34,298 nucleotides of DNA from Haloglomus irregulare (GCF_007421925.1 NZ_QMDX01000017.1:1-34298); one strand, 5' to 3'; counted from the stretch's first letter, positions 8,544-17,173 are shown. The notes: generated from the sequence alone by a model not told the origin. Program-made: numbers and translations.

Positions 8544-9131
8544 CTACTCTATTTTTGGCCGAGGGTTCTCCAGCGGATACTCCACGTCGTTGGGATACGC
8601 ACTATCGTCGGTCGGCTGGAGTTCCAGGGCGATACAGAATCGGTCGAGACCTACTTCAAGACTACCAAACAACAGTAGCTCGATGATTTCGGCCTCGGTA
8701 AACACTTTCTGGAGGTTGTCGAATAGCTTGTCATGTATCCTGTGTGGGTCCTCCGAGAGTTGCTCGGCGAGTGAGACTGCAAGATACTCCCGACGGGTGA
8801 GCCCGTCCTCGTCGATGGTCCCGAACACCGCATCTTCTTTCGGCTTGACTGTGTCGCGGACATCAAGTGTACGAACGGTCGCACAGTACGCACACTGGTG
8901 AACTTCGGCGATTTTGAGGCGCATCAGTTCCAGCAACTCCGAATCGATGTGTTCCCCTCGCCCGAACGACTCGAACGTGGCAACGATGGTCTGGAATATT
9001 TCCGGACAATGTGCCATTGCGCCAAAGAATGCCGCGTCACCGTACCAACTCGTCTCGGCCTCTTCGAGACGCTCCCTGACGGTTGGGTCCTCGGTTTCCT
9101 CTGGTCGGATGATGTTGGGGCGTGCTGGCAT
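8544..9131 (-). CDS. Carboxymuconolactone decarboxylase (AhpD-like) family protein
   Basis: 195 residues from ATG 9131. The core carries the family active-site pattern: LKIAEVHQCAYCATVRT, in which a Glu precedes a C-x-x-C pair. That pair is the redox or proton-relay site of carboxymuconolactone-decarboxylase/AhpD proteins. The family includes aromatic ring-cleavage decarboxylases and alkylhydroperoxidase partners, and sequence alone does not tell which this is. An in-frame ATG at 9155 would add eight residues. I prefer 9131 because MPARPNIIRPEETEDP matches the usual family start, and a TATA-like AAATATTTTA at about 9157-9166 lies at leaderless distance from it. It is transcribed alone, divergently from rdfA. 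Confidence 0.8.
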   Translation of the reverse strand: MPARPNIIRPEETEDPTVRERLEEAETSWYGDAAFFGAMAHCPEIFQTIVATFESFGRGEHIDSELLELMRLKIAEVHQCAYCATVRTLDVRDTVKPKEDAVFGTIDEDGLTRREYLAVSLAEQLSEDPHRIHDKLFDNLQKVFTEAEIIELLLFGSLEVGLDRFCIALELQPTDDSAYPNDVEYPLENPRPKIE

Positions 9132-9136
9132 ACGGC

Positions 9137-9165
9137 AATATTTTGACCTCACCATCTAAAATATT
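9137..9165 (-). promoter_or_regulatory. Promoter and possible operator: paired AATATTTT/AAAATATT
   Basis: Two 8-base inverted arms, AATATTTT at 9137-9144 and AAAATATT at 9158-9165, with centres 21 bases (two helical turns) apart. The distal arm acts as the likely TATA element for the start at 9131. The spacing suits a dimeric regulator, but this is inference. Confidence 0.35.
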
Positions 9166-9523
9166 TCCCAGATTTGCTTCGCCTCGCAACAAAAGATGGG
9201 CAGTTTCGGTCAACTTGCTCACGCATGATGAGGACAGGCCACTCTGACGGAATCATGAATTCGGAACCACTTGCAAAATAACAGAGCGGTTCGACAGTCC
9301 CGAACCGATACCAAATAACTGGGTAGTTCACGCCAAAACTCCGAAACCGACCATCTTATGAATTGTTCTATGACACCCTGTATGATGCAATTTTGATCCT
9401 CAATATCGGCCTCAGATATCCGTGGCCGTGGCCGCTCCTGTGGACTACTGACGCGCTATCCAGAGCCAACGACGCTGGCGGGAACCGCCACATGCATTAA
9501 TCCAAATTTATAATCGAAGCCCG
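9166..9523. other. Divergent intergenic region
   Basis: About 360 bases between the divergent AhpD-like and rdfA genes. No coding sequence is evident. An AT-rich GCATTAATCCAAATTTATAA stretch at 9494-9513 is the probable rdfA promoter, although the TTTATAA lies only about 15 bases before the start codon. Confidence 0.45.
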
Positions 9524-10105
9524 ATGACCGAACACGGCTGCAAGGTTTGCCGAGTACTCGACGAGCGAGACATGGAGCGGTACGAAAGCCAGCTCGTCGA
9601 CCAGTGGCAGGCCGAGACTCCCGAGCGCAAGGGATATCGGCAGCTTGCCGAGTGGCTTAACATCACCATGCTCCGGCGGGAGATGGACCGAGCGGGGCTA
9701 TCGACGCTCGGGCAAGAGGCGGCGTCGAAATATGAACGGCTCCGCTCGGCGGATGACTCGGTTGCCGAGGAGGTGGCAGTCGGGCTCTCAAGTGCGGGGA
9801 TCGGAGTTGAGCAGCTTCGGGACGACTTCGTCTCATACGGCGTGGTTCGCACGCACTTACAGGACTGTCTTGATCTTGAGTACACTGCCGAATCGGGGGA
9901 GTGGGAAGCCGAGACAATCGAGATGGCCCGTGAATACGCTAGAAAGAAAGTATCCGAAGCGGTCCGGTCACTATCCAACAAGGGCGGACTTGATGGGGGC
10001 GAACTTGTAGTGGATGTCTCCGTCGCTATCGAATGCGAAACCTGCCACGCTACCATTCCCATCGATCGGGCCGTACGACGGGGATATATATGCGACTGCG
10101 AGTAA
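9524..10105 (+). CDS. rdfA: Rod-determining factor RdfA family protein
   Basis: 193 residues. The N-terminus carries a C-x-x-C pair (GCKVCRVLDE). A family-typical YRQLAEWLNITMLRREMDRAG helix-turn-helix-like segment is at about 43-65. The C-terminus ends in a second cysteine cluster (CETCHATIP, then YICDCE), so zinc binding is likely. This layout matches the haloarchaeal RdfA family, named for its need in rod-cell formation in Haloferax volcanii. The gene sits 10 bases before an SMC-like gene, the same pairing seen in other haloarchaea, so the two proteins probably act together. Genomes often carry several such pairs, and this copy sits next to decayed plasmid genes, so a role other than cell shape is possible. 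Confidence 0.8.
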   Translation: MTEHGCKVCRVLDERDMERYESQLVDQWQAETPERKGYRQLAEWLNITMLRREMDRAGLSTLGQEAASKYERLRSADDSVAEEVAVGLSSAGIGVEQLRDDFVSYGVVRTHLQDCLDLEYTAESGEWEAETIEMAREYARKKVSEAVRSLSNKGGLDGGELVVDVSVAIECETCHATIPIDRAVRRGYICDCE

Positions 10106-10115
10106 CTGAATTACC

Positions 10116-11966
10116 ATGACGAAAATCACACTTGATATCGAGAATATCGGCGGCATCGACGACCTAACCGTAACATTTGATAAGGAGGTGGCTCTGATAC
10201 AAGGACCAAACGCGGCTAACAAGACATCGCTTCTTCAAAGTGCTCTGTTCGCGCTCGGAAGCTCAACTGTCCCCATCAAGAACGGCGCCGACGAGGCGCG
10301 GGTGGCGCTCACTATCGGCGACCGGACGGTCAAGCGGACTGCCCACCGAACGGAAGGAGGGGTCCGGACCGGCGGCGAGACCTGGGTTGAGGACGAAGAC
10401 GAACGTCTCCTACTTGAACGATTCGCGGCGCTCACGGAGACCAACCCGCTTCGGGCTGCCGTCAGCCGGGGACAGGAGATTGAATCCCTATTGAAGGAGC
10501 CGATGGATATTGACGCGCTAGAAGCCGAACGGGCCGAGAAGATGCAGCGCAAGCGGCAGTTTGAGTCTCGAATCGAGGAGTTGGCGGACATCGACGAGCG
10601 GCTCGCACAGCGCGAACAGGAGCTCGAGACGAAGCGTGAACGGGAGGGGGAGCTAGAGCGCAAACTGGACGAGCTCGAGACACGGCGCGAGGCGGCAGCT
10701 GATGCCACCGACGAGGACGATCGACTCACGGAGCTCCGCGACCGTCGAGCCGACCTCCGGTCGGAGAAGGCCGACACGCAGGGGCAGATCGGTCGGCTGG
10801 AGGACGCCATCGACCGGCTGGAGGAGCAGCTCTCGGATGTCGAGGACGACATCGAATCGACCGACGAGGTCGACGAGACGGATATCGAGGCGCTCAAGCA
10901 GGAGCGGGCCGAAATTCAATCCGAACTTGAGGGCGTGGAGGCCCGGCTTGACATCCTCCAGTCGGTGCTGACAACGAACCGGGAGATGCTCGACTCCGAC
11001 TTCACCGGAATCCTGGGCTACGAGGCCGGCCTCACGGGCGACCAGTTCACCTGCTGGGCGTGTGGGTCGTCAGCCGAGCGGGCGGAGTTCGAAGCGACTG
11101 TCGGGGAACTGCAAGAACTCATCGAGCGGGACAAACAGCAGCTCCGCGACCGCGAGCCGGAACTCGACGAGCTTGACGAGCGCATCGAGACGGCCCGCCG
11201 CGCGCGCTCACGCAAACAGGAGCTAATTGAGAGGCGCCGGGAGCTTGAACAGCGACTCGAGGAGCGGCGCGATTCGCTCGACCAACAGCGTTCGCGGCTC
11301 GAGGAACTCCGGTCGGAACTGGGCTCGGTTGATGAGGCGGTCACCGAGCATGAGACCGAGCGGACCGCAGCCGACAGCGAGGTTGCGGAGCAGCTGGAGT
11401 CCACTCGGGTCGACCTCCGATCGCTCCGCCGCGAGCTCGACCGCCTCGAACGGACGTGCGAGGACCTCCGGGAGCAGCAACGAGAGTACGGGGAGAACCA
11501 AGAGCAGGTCGAGACACTGAAGGAGGAGATCGCCACCCTCACCGACCGGATCGAAAACTTGGAGAATGAACTACGGGAGAACTTCAACGCCGCGATGGAC
11601 GACCTGCTGTCCGCGCTGAACTTCGAGCGACTGGAGCGTCTCTGGCTCGACGGCAACTTCGAGCTTGTCATCGCCCGCGAGGCTGAGGGGAGCATACGGA
11701 CTGACACTATTGAGCATTTGGCCGAGAGCGAACGGGAAACAATCGGGCTCGTCCTCGGGCTGGCTGGCTTCGTCACGTATGACGTGAGCGAGGTGTCACC
11801 GGTGCTGGCCCTGGACTCGCTCGGCGCTTTCGACGGCAAGCGGACCGAGCGGCTGATCAACTACTTCGCAGACCGGGCGGATGTGCTGTTGGCCGCGGTC
11901 CACCCCACCGCAATCGAGGGAGAATCATACGAGCAGATCACGCTTGAGCGGCCATTGGCGGACTGA
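10116..11966 (+). CDS. Archaea-specific SMC-related (Rad50-like) protein
   Basis: 616 residues arranged like a short SMC/Rad50 protein: N-terminal ATPase half, two long coiled-coil arms, a central zinc hook and a C-terminal ATPase half. The P-loop is GPNAANKTS (30-38), with Asn where the usual Gly precedes Lys. The hook is C-W-A-C at 313-316, the exact middle of the chain. The signature region reads LAESERETIGLVLGLAGF. The Walker B region reads VLALDSLGAFDG, with Ser at the usual catalytic Glu position. These changes suggest slow or altered ATP hydrolysis. It is co-transcribed with rdfA (10-base gap). Related proteins (Sph-type) are linked to cell shape or chromosome organisation in haloarchaea; the exact function here is inferred. 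Confidence 0.8.
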   Translation: MTKITLDIENIGGIDDLTVTFDKEVALIQGPNAANKTSLLQSALFALGSSTVPIKNGADEARVALTIGDRTVKRTAHRTEGGVRTGGETWVEDEDERLLLERFAALTETNPLRAAVSRGQEIESLLKEPMDIDALEAERAEKMQRKRQFESRIEELADIDERLAQREQELETKREREGELERKLDELETRREAAADATDEDDRLTELRDRRADLRSEKADTQGQIGRLEDAIDRLEEQLSDVEDDIESTDEVDETDIEALKQERAEIQSELEGVEARLDILQSVLTTNREMLDSDFTGILGYEAGLTGDQFTCWACGSSAERAEFEATVGELQELIERDKQQLRDREPELDELDERIETARRARSRKQELIERRRELEQRLEERRDSLDQQRSRLEELRSELGSVDEAVTEHETERTAADSEVAEQLESTRVDLRSLRRELDRLERTCEDLREQQREYGENQEQVETLKEEIATLTDRIENLENELRENFNAAMDDLLSALNFERLERLWLDGNFELVIAREAEGSIRTDTIEHLAESERETIGLVLGLAGFVTYDVSEVSPVLALDSLGAFDGKRTERLINYFADRADVLLAAVHPTAIEGESYEQITLERPLAD

Positions 11967-12638
11967 TGATCACGTGAGCGGTGGGACGGCCCCTCCTACG
12001 ACTGAGCGATTTGCACCTGACAAATGCTCGTGGCTGATCAACGAGTAATTGAACACCACTATTGAATAACTGGCCTCCGTGTGTCGCTACTGGGACCTCT
12101 ACCTGGCTGCCGCATCTTAGAACGGTCGAACGCGATAGATCGGTTTGTCCCTTGATTGACAATATTGTGGAAGTTGCTCAGGTGACTTGTAATCCTCGGA
12201 AAGTGATTCGTGGGGGGCAAAATAATAACGCGCTTAGGATGTTATTGTGAGTCGTTCGTAGCGTGTATTTCCAACTGCATCTTTGATTTCGTGTGTAATG
12301 TGAGCGTGTCACAGGTCAGAGAGTGATAAAACAGATGTCGGTCCGCAGCCCCAGCAGCCAACATACCATCCATCGGCCATAGCTGACTGATGATAAATCT
12401 GCTCGGCCGCCACAAGCACCAGACCGATACCGTCACCTGAAATGATGTCGATGAGGTTTCGATTGGCAATCCGACATATCTGTTCCACCGTGCTTTGCTA
12501 ACGGGTTGCTTTGTTCGAGCGAACGTCACCTTCTGTCCGATTTACTCGTAGGAGGTTGCGCGGAGATTGCTCCCTGCAAGTCTTGGGGGAATATTTATTA
12601 CCTATTGCCCGTTTCATATGTACTGTGGCGCGATAACT
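11967..12638. other. Intergenic, no gene seen
   Basis: About 670 bases. A minus-strand frame at about 12320-12500 reads EQICRIANRNLIDIISGDGI and continues for 30 residues, but it has no start and I do not recognise it. The last 50 bases hold the promoter of the amidohydrolase operon. Confidence 0.4.
12591..12600 (+). promoter_or_regulatory. TATA element of the amidohydrolase operon
   Basis: ATATTTATTA. Transcription would start near 12620-12626, close to ATG 12618 and about 15 bases before the preferred ATG 12639. Confidence 0.45.
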
Positions 12639-13709
12639 ATGTACAAGGATACGCTCATCGGCGACGGCGTAATGCACGCGTACAACAACAACCCCTCGAA
12701 TGCCCGGAGCGATACTGCTGAGCAGGTCCTCGAGGATATCCACGGTCTCTCGACCGCTGCCTCAGCTCCCGGGACGGAGCACTCCGAAGAGCGCTGGTTC
12801 AGGAACTTCACTGCCGACGAAATCGAGGAGGCGGGCTTCCTCGAAAGCGATGTCGACTTCGGTGTGTACCACTCGACGCCGATCTTCGACTACTTCCACG
12901 ACGGCTACTCTGCGCTCGGGTCTGGTGTCAAGATGCGGGACAACAATCCGGACCGGGTCAAGTTACTCGGGTGCGTTGACCCGCTGAGTTCGGATGCGAC
13001 CGAAGAGATGGAGCGGCAGGTCAACGAGCTCGACGTCGACGGGTTCAAAATGTACCCGACGTTCTACCGCGACGGGAAGGTCCAAGAACTGAAAATGGAC
13101 GACGACCTGTTGCCGCTGGTAGAGAAAGCACATGAGTTGGGTATCGGGCACATCGGCGTACACAAAGTGTTCCCCCTCGGCCCAGTCGGCCAGCACCACG
13201 TGGATGTCGGCGACGTCGCCGACATCGCCGGGCAGTACTCCGATATCAAGTTCGAGCTACTCCACACCGACCTCGCGTTCCTCGAGGAGATCAAGCTGAT
13301 GTTGAACACCCACGACAACATCTACGCCAATCTGGAGTTCACCACTGCGTTCCTGTACTTCTCCCCCAAACGGTTCAGGGAGATCCTCGGGGAACTCCTC
13401 ATGTGGGGTGGTCCGGAGAAGATCATCTGGTCGACCGGCGTTCCGCTGGTCCATCCACAGAGTCTGATCGAGGCGATGTGGGATCTCGAGTTCACGGAGG
13501 AAGAGCGTGAGGAGTACAACTACCCGGAACTGACCGACGATATCAAAGAGATGATCCTGGGTGAGAACCTCGCAAACCTGTACGGGTGGGACACGGACAA
13601 GCTCCGTTCGACGGTTCAAGACGACAAATGGAGTCAGCGGCGTCAGCAAGAGGGTAAGCCCGATCCGTGGTCCGGTATCGAAATGGACACCGTATCGGCG
13701 GACGACTGA
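12639..13709 (+). CDS. Amidohydrolase-family metal-dependent hydrolase
   Basis: 356 residues from ATG 12639 (MYKDTLIGDGVMHAYNNNPS). ATG 12618 would add seven residues. The fold is that of the amidohydrolase-2 group (TIM barrel). The family's early His is in GVMHAY, further His residues are in GIGHIGVHK and ELLHTDLAF, and the family-typical end is GENLANLYGWD. The early metal motif has only one His instead of the usual H-x-H, so metal binding may be reduced or altered. Related enzymes hydrolyse or decarboxylate cyclic and aromatic acids. It sits three bases before a MIP18-type gene. A similar amidohydrolase plus DUF59 pair accompanies binuclear-iron propane/acetone monooxygenase genes in actinobacteria, where it may serve in enzyme maturation. 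No such monooxygenase is in this window. Confidence 0.8.
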   Translation: MYKDTLIGDGVMHAYNNNPSNARSDTAEQVLEDIHGLSTAASAPGTEHSEERWFRNFTADEIEEAGFLESDVDFGVYHSTPIFDYFHDGYSALGSGVKMRDNNPDRVKLLGCVDPLSSDATEEMERQVNELDVDGFKMYPTFYRDGKVQELKMDDDLLPLVEKAHELGIGHIGVHKVFPLGPVGQHHVDVGDVADIAGQYSDIKFELLHTDLAFLEEIKLMLNTHDNIYANLEFTTAFLYFSPKRFREILGELLMWGGPEKIIWSTGVPLVHPQSLIEAMWDLEFTEEEREEYNYPELTDDIKEMILGENLANLYGWDTDKLRSTVQDDKWSQRRQQEGKPDPWSGIEMDTVSADD

Positions 13710-13712
13710 ACC

Positions 13713-14069
13713 ATGCAGCAAACGTTCGAGGAAGAGGAGGTCGTCGAGCGGCTCGACGACGTGCTCGACCCATGCAGCTGCATGACCGATAACCCGGTCA
13801 GCATCGTCGAACTCGGACTCGTCAACGAGATCGAGCGAGAGAACGGGTCGGTCAGTATCGAACTGCTGCCGACGACGCCGATGTGCATGTACATGACACA
13901 GATTATCGACGAGGCCGAGGCCGAGGTCTCGAAAATCGACGATGTCAATACTGTCGATGTGTCCCAGAACGTCGAGGAGATGTGGCGGCCCGAGCGTATG
14001 GACGAGGAGCTGCAGCAGGCCAAAGACGAGGTCGGATCGCAGCTACAGGAGGCTCCGGACGCCCCGTAG
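13713..14069 (+). CDS. MIP18/DUF59-family metal-sulfur cluster assembly factor
   Basis: 118 residues. The MIP18/SufT/PaaD-like domain is recognisable by VLDPCSCMTDNPVSIVELGL (about 17-36) and by LLPTTPMCMYM, whose Cys58 matches the conserved Cys of the family's TxPxCP motif. An acidic helical tail follows. Members help assemble or deliver iron-sulfur clusters or metals to client enzymes. It starts three bases after the amidohydrolase stop, so the two are one operon and the amidohydrolase or a linked oxygenase may be the client. Cys21 and Cys23 in the first motif are unusual for the family and could add a metal site. Confidence 0.8.
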   Translation: MQQTFEEEEVVERLDDVLDPCSCMTDNPVSIVELGLVNEIERENGSVSIELLPTTPMCMYMTQIIDEAEAEVSKIDDVNTVDVSQNVEEMWRPERMDEELQQAKDEVGSQLQEAPDAP

Positions 14070-14370
14070 TCACGAGTAGATTCAGTGGTTTAGGGCGGAC
14101 CCCCCCTCGACGTCTTCTGACTGCCTATCCCAGGTCGCTACAGTCGGTAGTGTCGGCAATCTTCTTTCCGCTGAGTTGAGTCCCAAGTCCGATCCGATAT
14201 CGAGATGGCTTCATCTTCGGCCCACGGGTTCCGGACGGAGTGCGCCCCGAACGCGTAGCGACCCTCAGCCGGTTGGTATCAGCATTCCAGTAGCGGGGTT
14301 GTACAGAGGGCGTCTCTCACTGTCGTGACCGGCTAGTACAGGTCTCGCCGGACGATACCGGTAGTTGTGT
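14070..14370. other. Convergent intergenic region
   Basis: About 300 bases between genes that converge. No coding sequence or clear terminator hairpin was seen. Confidence 0.45.
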
Positions 14371-16071
14371 TTACCCCTCGGCTTGTCTATCCTCGAGGGC
14401 GGTGCGTCTGATTTTCCCGGTCGCAGTCCTCGGCAGTTCGTCGATGAACTCGACGTGGCGCGGGTACTCGTACTTGGCGAGCCGGTCCTTGACGTGCTGC
14501 TGAAGTTCATCGACCAGCGAGTCCGAAGGCTCGACCTCCGCCGCGAGTGTCACGTACGCCTTCGGGACCTCGCCGCGCTCGTCGTCCGTGACGCCGATGA
14601 CGCCGGCGTCAGCGACCGCGTCGTGCCCCGCAAGGCTGTCCTCGATTTCCTCGGGGCCAATACGGTAACCCGAGGAGATGATGACATCGTCTTTTCGGCT
14701 GACGAACTCGAGGTAGCCATCCTCGTCGACCGTCCCCAAGTCCTCCGTCAGGAGCCACCCGTTCCGAACTTTCCTGTTGGTCTTCTCGGGCTTGTTCCAG
14801 TACTGCTTGAAACAGACCGGGTTCCCCTCGTACCGGACGCCGATCTCGCCGACCTCGCCGGGTTCGACGGTCGGTTCGGCGGTGTCGGGGTCGAGGATGC
14901 GAACCTCCTGCCCCGGGGCCGCCTTGCCGATTTTCCCCGGCCGGTGGGCGTCGAGCGGCATACAGCCGCCAACGAGCATGTTCGCCTCGGTCTGTCCGTA
15001 CCCCTCGTGGATGTCCGCCCCCGCGAACGTGTCCTTCACCCAGTCGACGATCGTCTGGCCGAGTGACTCACCGCCGCTGGTGATTGTCCTGACACTGCTC
15101 AGGTCGTGCGCCTCGGCCGCCTCCTCGTTCTGCATCATCATCCGGAGCGCGGTCGGCGGGATCCAGTAGTTGGTGATGCCGTACTCCTCAACGAGTCCGA
15201 ACACGTCCTCGCCCTCGAACTGGTCGTTCCAGCCAACCGTCGGCTTCCCGTAGTACATCGCAGGCAGGACGACGATTCCCAGCCCACCCATCCACGTCCA
15301 CGACGCCGGCGTCCAGTAGACATCGTTGTCAGTCAGCTCCAAGCTGGTGAACCACATCGAGAACAGCGGGAGGTGGCCGAGATGCATCCGGTGGGCGTGC
15401 CGGACCCCCTTCGGGTCGCCAGTCGTCCCGCTGGTGTAGAAGATTGTCAGGTCGTCCTCGGCGTTCGTGGTCACGGTTTCGAACTCGTCGGAGTAGCCCT
15501 CAAGCGTGTCCCAGAAGTCCGTCTCGCCGTCGGCGGGCGCCACGTCGCCGACGGTGAGCACTGTCCCGAGGTCGTCGAGGTCATCCGCCACGGAGCGGTA
15601 GACATCGATCGTCGACTCGTCGATGAGACAGGCCGATGCCCCGGAGTCATCCAGACGGTACCGCAGCCCCTCAGTCCCGAACAGCGTGCTCAGCGGGACC
15701 GAAACCGCACCGAGCTTCCACGCCGCGACGTGCCCGATGACGGACTCGGCCTTCTGTGGGACGTTCACCCCGATTCGATCTCCACGCCCGATTCCCTGGC
15801 TCTCGAAGTAGTTCGCGAGGCGGTTGGCAGCCGTTTGTATCTCGCCGAACGTGTACTCCCCCTTTCCCCGCTGGTCGTCCTTGATGTAGAGCGCGGTCCG
15901 GTCCGGGTCCGCCTCCGCCCACCGGTCGCAAATATACGTCGCGATATTGAACTCGTCGGGAATCTCCCACTCAAAGGACTCGACCAGTTGGTCGTAGCTC
16001 TCCCAATCGCCTTCATCGAGGTGGTACGCGTCCAGTTTGGGTGTCTCGGGTGTCGTTGGTACGTCGCTCAT
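14371..16071 (-). CDS. Acyl-CoA synthetase (AMP-forming), first copy
   Basis: 566 residues from ATG 16071. The longer frame extends upstream, but MSDVPTTPETPKLDAY is a normal start and the AT-rich TATATTTAATT lies about 45 bases before it. It is an ANL-superfamily adenylating ligase. The AMP-binding P-loop FYTSGTTGDPKGV is at 211-223, YGQTEANM marks the adenine site, SSGYRIGPEEIE is the hinge and C-terminal domain, and TATGKIRR carries the catalytic Lys. It forms acyl-CoA from a carboxylic acid, ATP and CoA in the cytoplasm. Architecture resembles medium-chain or acetyl/propionyl-type ligases; the actual acid is unknown. It lies downstream of the hydroxyacyl-CoA dehydrogenase, which fits a beta-oxidation set. 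Confidence 0.88.
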   Translation of the reverse strand: MSDVPTTPETPKLDAYHLDEGDWESYDQLVESFEWEIPDEFNIATYICDRWAEADPDRTALYIKDDQRGKGEYTFGEIQTAANRLANYFESQGIGRGDRIGVNVPQKAESVIGHVAAWKLGAVSVPLSTLFGTEGLRYRLDDSGASACLIDESTIDVYRSVADDLDDLGTVLTVGDVAPADGETDFWDTLEGYSDEFETVTTNAEDDLTIFYTSGTTGDPKGVRHAHRMHLGHLPLFSMWFTSLELTDNDVYWTPASWTWMGGLGIVVLPAMYYGKPTVGWNDQFEGEDVFGLVEEYGITNYWIPPTALRMMMQNEEAAEAHDLSSVRTITSGGESLGQTIVDWVKDTFAGADIHEGYGQTEANMLVGGCMPLDAHRPGKIGKAAPGQEVRILDPDTAEPTVEPGEVGEIGVRYEGNPVCFKQYWNKPEKTNRKVRNGWLLTEDLGTVDEDGYLEFVSRKDDVIISSGYRIGPEEIEDSLAGHDAVADAGVIGVTDDERGEVPKAYVTLAAEVEPSDSLVDELQQHVKDRLAKYEYPRHVEFIDELPRTATGKIRRTALEDRQAEG

Positions 16072-16229
16072 GTGTTGTCGTGTCCCTCGGATGGAGGTGT
16101 GTTGCCACTCAATTAAATATACTGCCCCGATGGGGGGTGCCGAACCGGGCACTCGTCGGCTGACTGCGGGTCGCGGAATACGACGTCCGCAGGCCGGGAC
16201 CGCTGCCTCCGCGCTCGTCTACCCCGTCA

Positions 16230-17108
16230 TCACCGCCCGTCGCCGCTGATTCCGACGATTTCGCCGTCCTCCCAGACGTAGAACCCCTCGCCGGTCTTCT
16301 GCCCGAGCTTGCCGGCCCGGTACTTGCGCCTGAGCAACTGTGGCGGTCGGAACCGTTCGCCGAGCTCCTCGGTCAGGTACTCGAGCACGCCGACGTTGAC
16401 ATCCACACCAGTGTGGTCGATGAGCTCTATCGGGCCCATCGGCATATTGAATCCGATGCGGAACGTTCGGTCGATGTCTTCGACGCTGGCGACCCCTTGC
16501 TGGACCATCACGACGGCCTCCCGGCTGAACATGGCGCTGAGCCGCGAGGAGGCGAATCCGGGGAAGTCCTGAATGGTCGTCGCGGTCTTTCCCAGTTCGT
16601 CGACGTAGTCGTGGGCGAACGCCTCCGTCTCCGCAGAGGTCTGCTCGGCGACGATCACCTCGACGAGGGGCAAGATATGAGTCGGATTGAAGAAGTGGAG
16701 CCCCACTACCCGCCCGGCGTGCTCTAGTTCCCCAGCAAGTTCCGTCACCGAGAGCGAGGAGGTGTTGGTCCCGATGACGGCCTCTGCGGGGGCCGCGGCC
16801 TCGATGTCCCTGAAAATGCTCTTTTTTAGGCCCATGTCCTCTGGCACCGCCTCGATGATGAGGTCGGCGTCGGAGACCGCGGCGTCGAGGTCGGTGGCTC
16901 CCTGAATCCGGTCGAGAGTCGCCCCTATTTCTTCCTCTGTGGCTTTGTTCCGCTCAACCGCGCCCTCGAGGTTCTCCTCAATGGCCTGGATACCCTGTTC
17001 GACGATGTCGGGATCGATGTCCCGAAGCGTGACGTTGTGGCCGGCGCTGGCGTTGACTTGGGCGATTCCGTGGCCCATGGTCCCAGCACCGAGTACTCCG
17101 ATGTTCAT
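16230..17108 (-). CDS. 3-hydroxyacyl-CoA dehydrogenase
   Basis: 292 residues. The Rossmann NAD-binding loop is GAGTMGHG (7-14). The catalytic His138 lies in VVGLHFFNP, paired with Glu150 in PLVEVIVAE. The DFPGFASSRL segment and the C-terminal dimerisation domain (GFNMPMGPIELIDHTGVDV, then KTGEGFYVW) complete the short, stand-alone 3-hydroxybutyryl/hydroxyacyl-CoA dehydrogenase form. It oxidises 3-hydroxyacyl-CoA to 3-ketoacyl-CoA, the step before thiolysis. The start at ATG 17108 is supported by a GAGGT ribosome-binding sequence seven bases upstream. It follows the thiolase / OB-fold pair on the same strand with its own AT-rich promoter-like sequence between. Confidence 0.9.
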   Translation of the reverse strand: MNIGVLGAGTMGHGIAQVNASAGHNVTLRDIDPDIVEQGIQAIEENLEGAVERNKATEEEIGATLDRIQGATDLDAAVSDADLIIEAVPEDMGLKKSIFRDIEAAAPAEAVIGTNTSSLSVTELAGELEHAGRVVGLHFFNPTHILPLVEVIVAEQTSAETEAFAHDYVDELGKTATTIQDFPGFASSRLSAMFSREAVVMVQQGVASVEDIDRTFRIGFNMPMGPIELIDHTGVDVNVGVLEYLTEELGERFRPPQLLRRKYRAGKLGQKTGEGFYVWEDGEIVGISGDGR

Positions 17109-17156
17109 GAGAGGTACCTCATTCGCTCCTCGACCCCGGTGATAATATAATTTGAG

Positions 17157-17173
17157 ACAGCGGTGACCGCTGT
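17157..17173 (-). promoter_or_regulatory. 17-base palindrome before the hydroxyacyl-CoA dehydrogenase
   Basis: ACAGCGGT-G-ACCGCTGT, a perfect 8+1+8 palindrome in the 65-base gap, touching the stop codon of the OB-fold gene. It lies just upstream of a TATA-like AAATTATATTATC (about 17141-17153) on the minus strand. It may be an operator or activator site, or the terminator hairpin of the thiolase / OB-fold transcript. Confidence 0.45.

Noticed and set aside
10235-10897. Ser/Arg-rich antisense frames over the SMC-like gene
   Set aside because: Mirror image of the Glu/Arg-rich coiled-coil codons; no independent start signals or domains.
12320-12500. Minus-strand stretch with GDGIG as a dehydrogenase remnant
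   Set aside because: Only about 50 residues, no start, and no second motif to support a family.
15106-16116. Long open frame antisense to the first acyl-CoA ligase
   Set aside because: Arises from GC-rich codon use of the real gene; composition is Arg/Val-rich with no recognisable domain. The same holds for long antisense frames over 17620-18471, 25294-26355 and 32475-33686.
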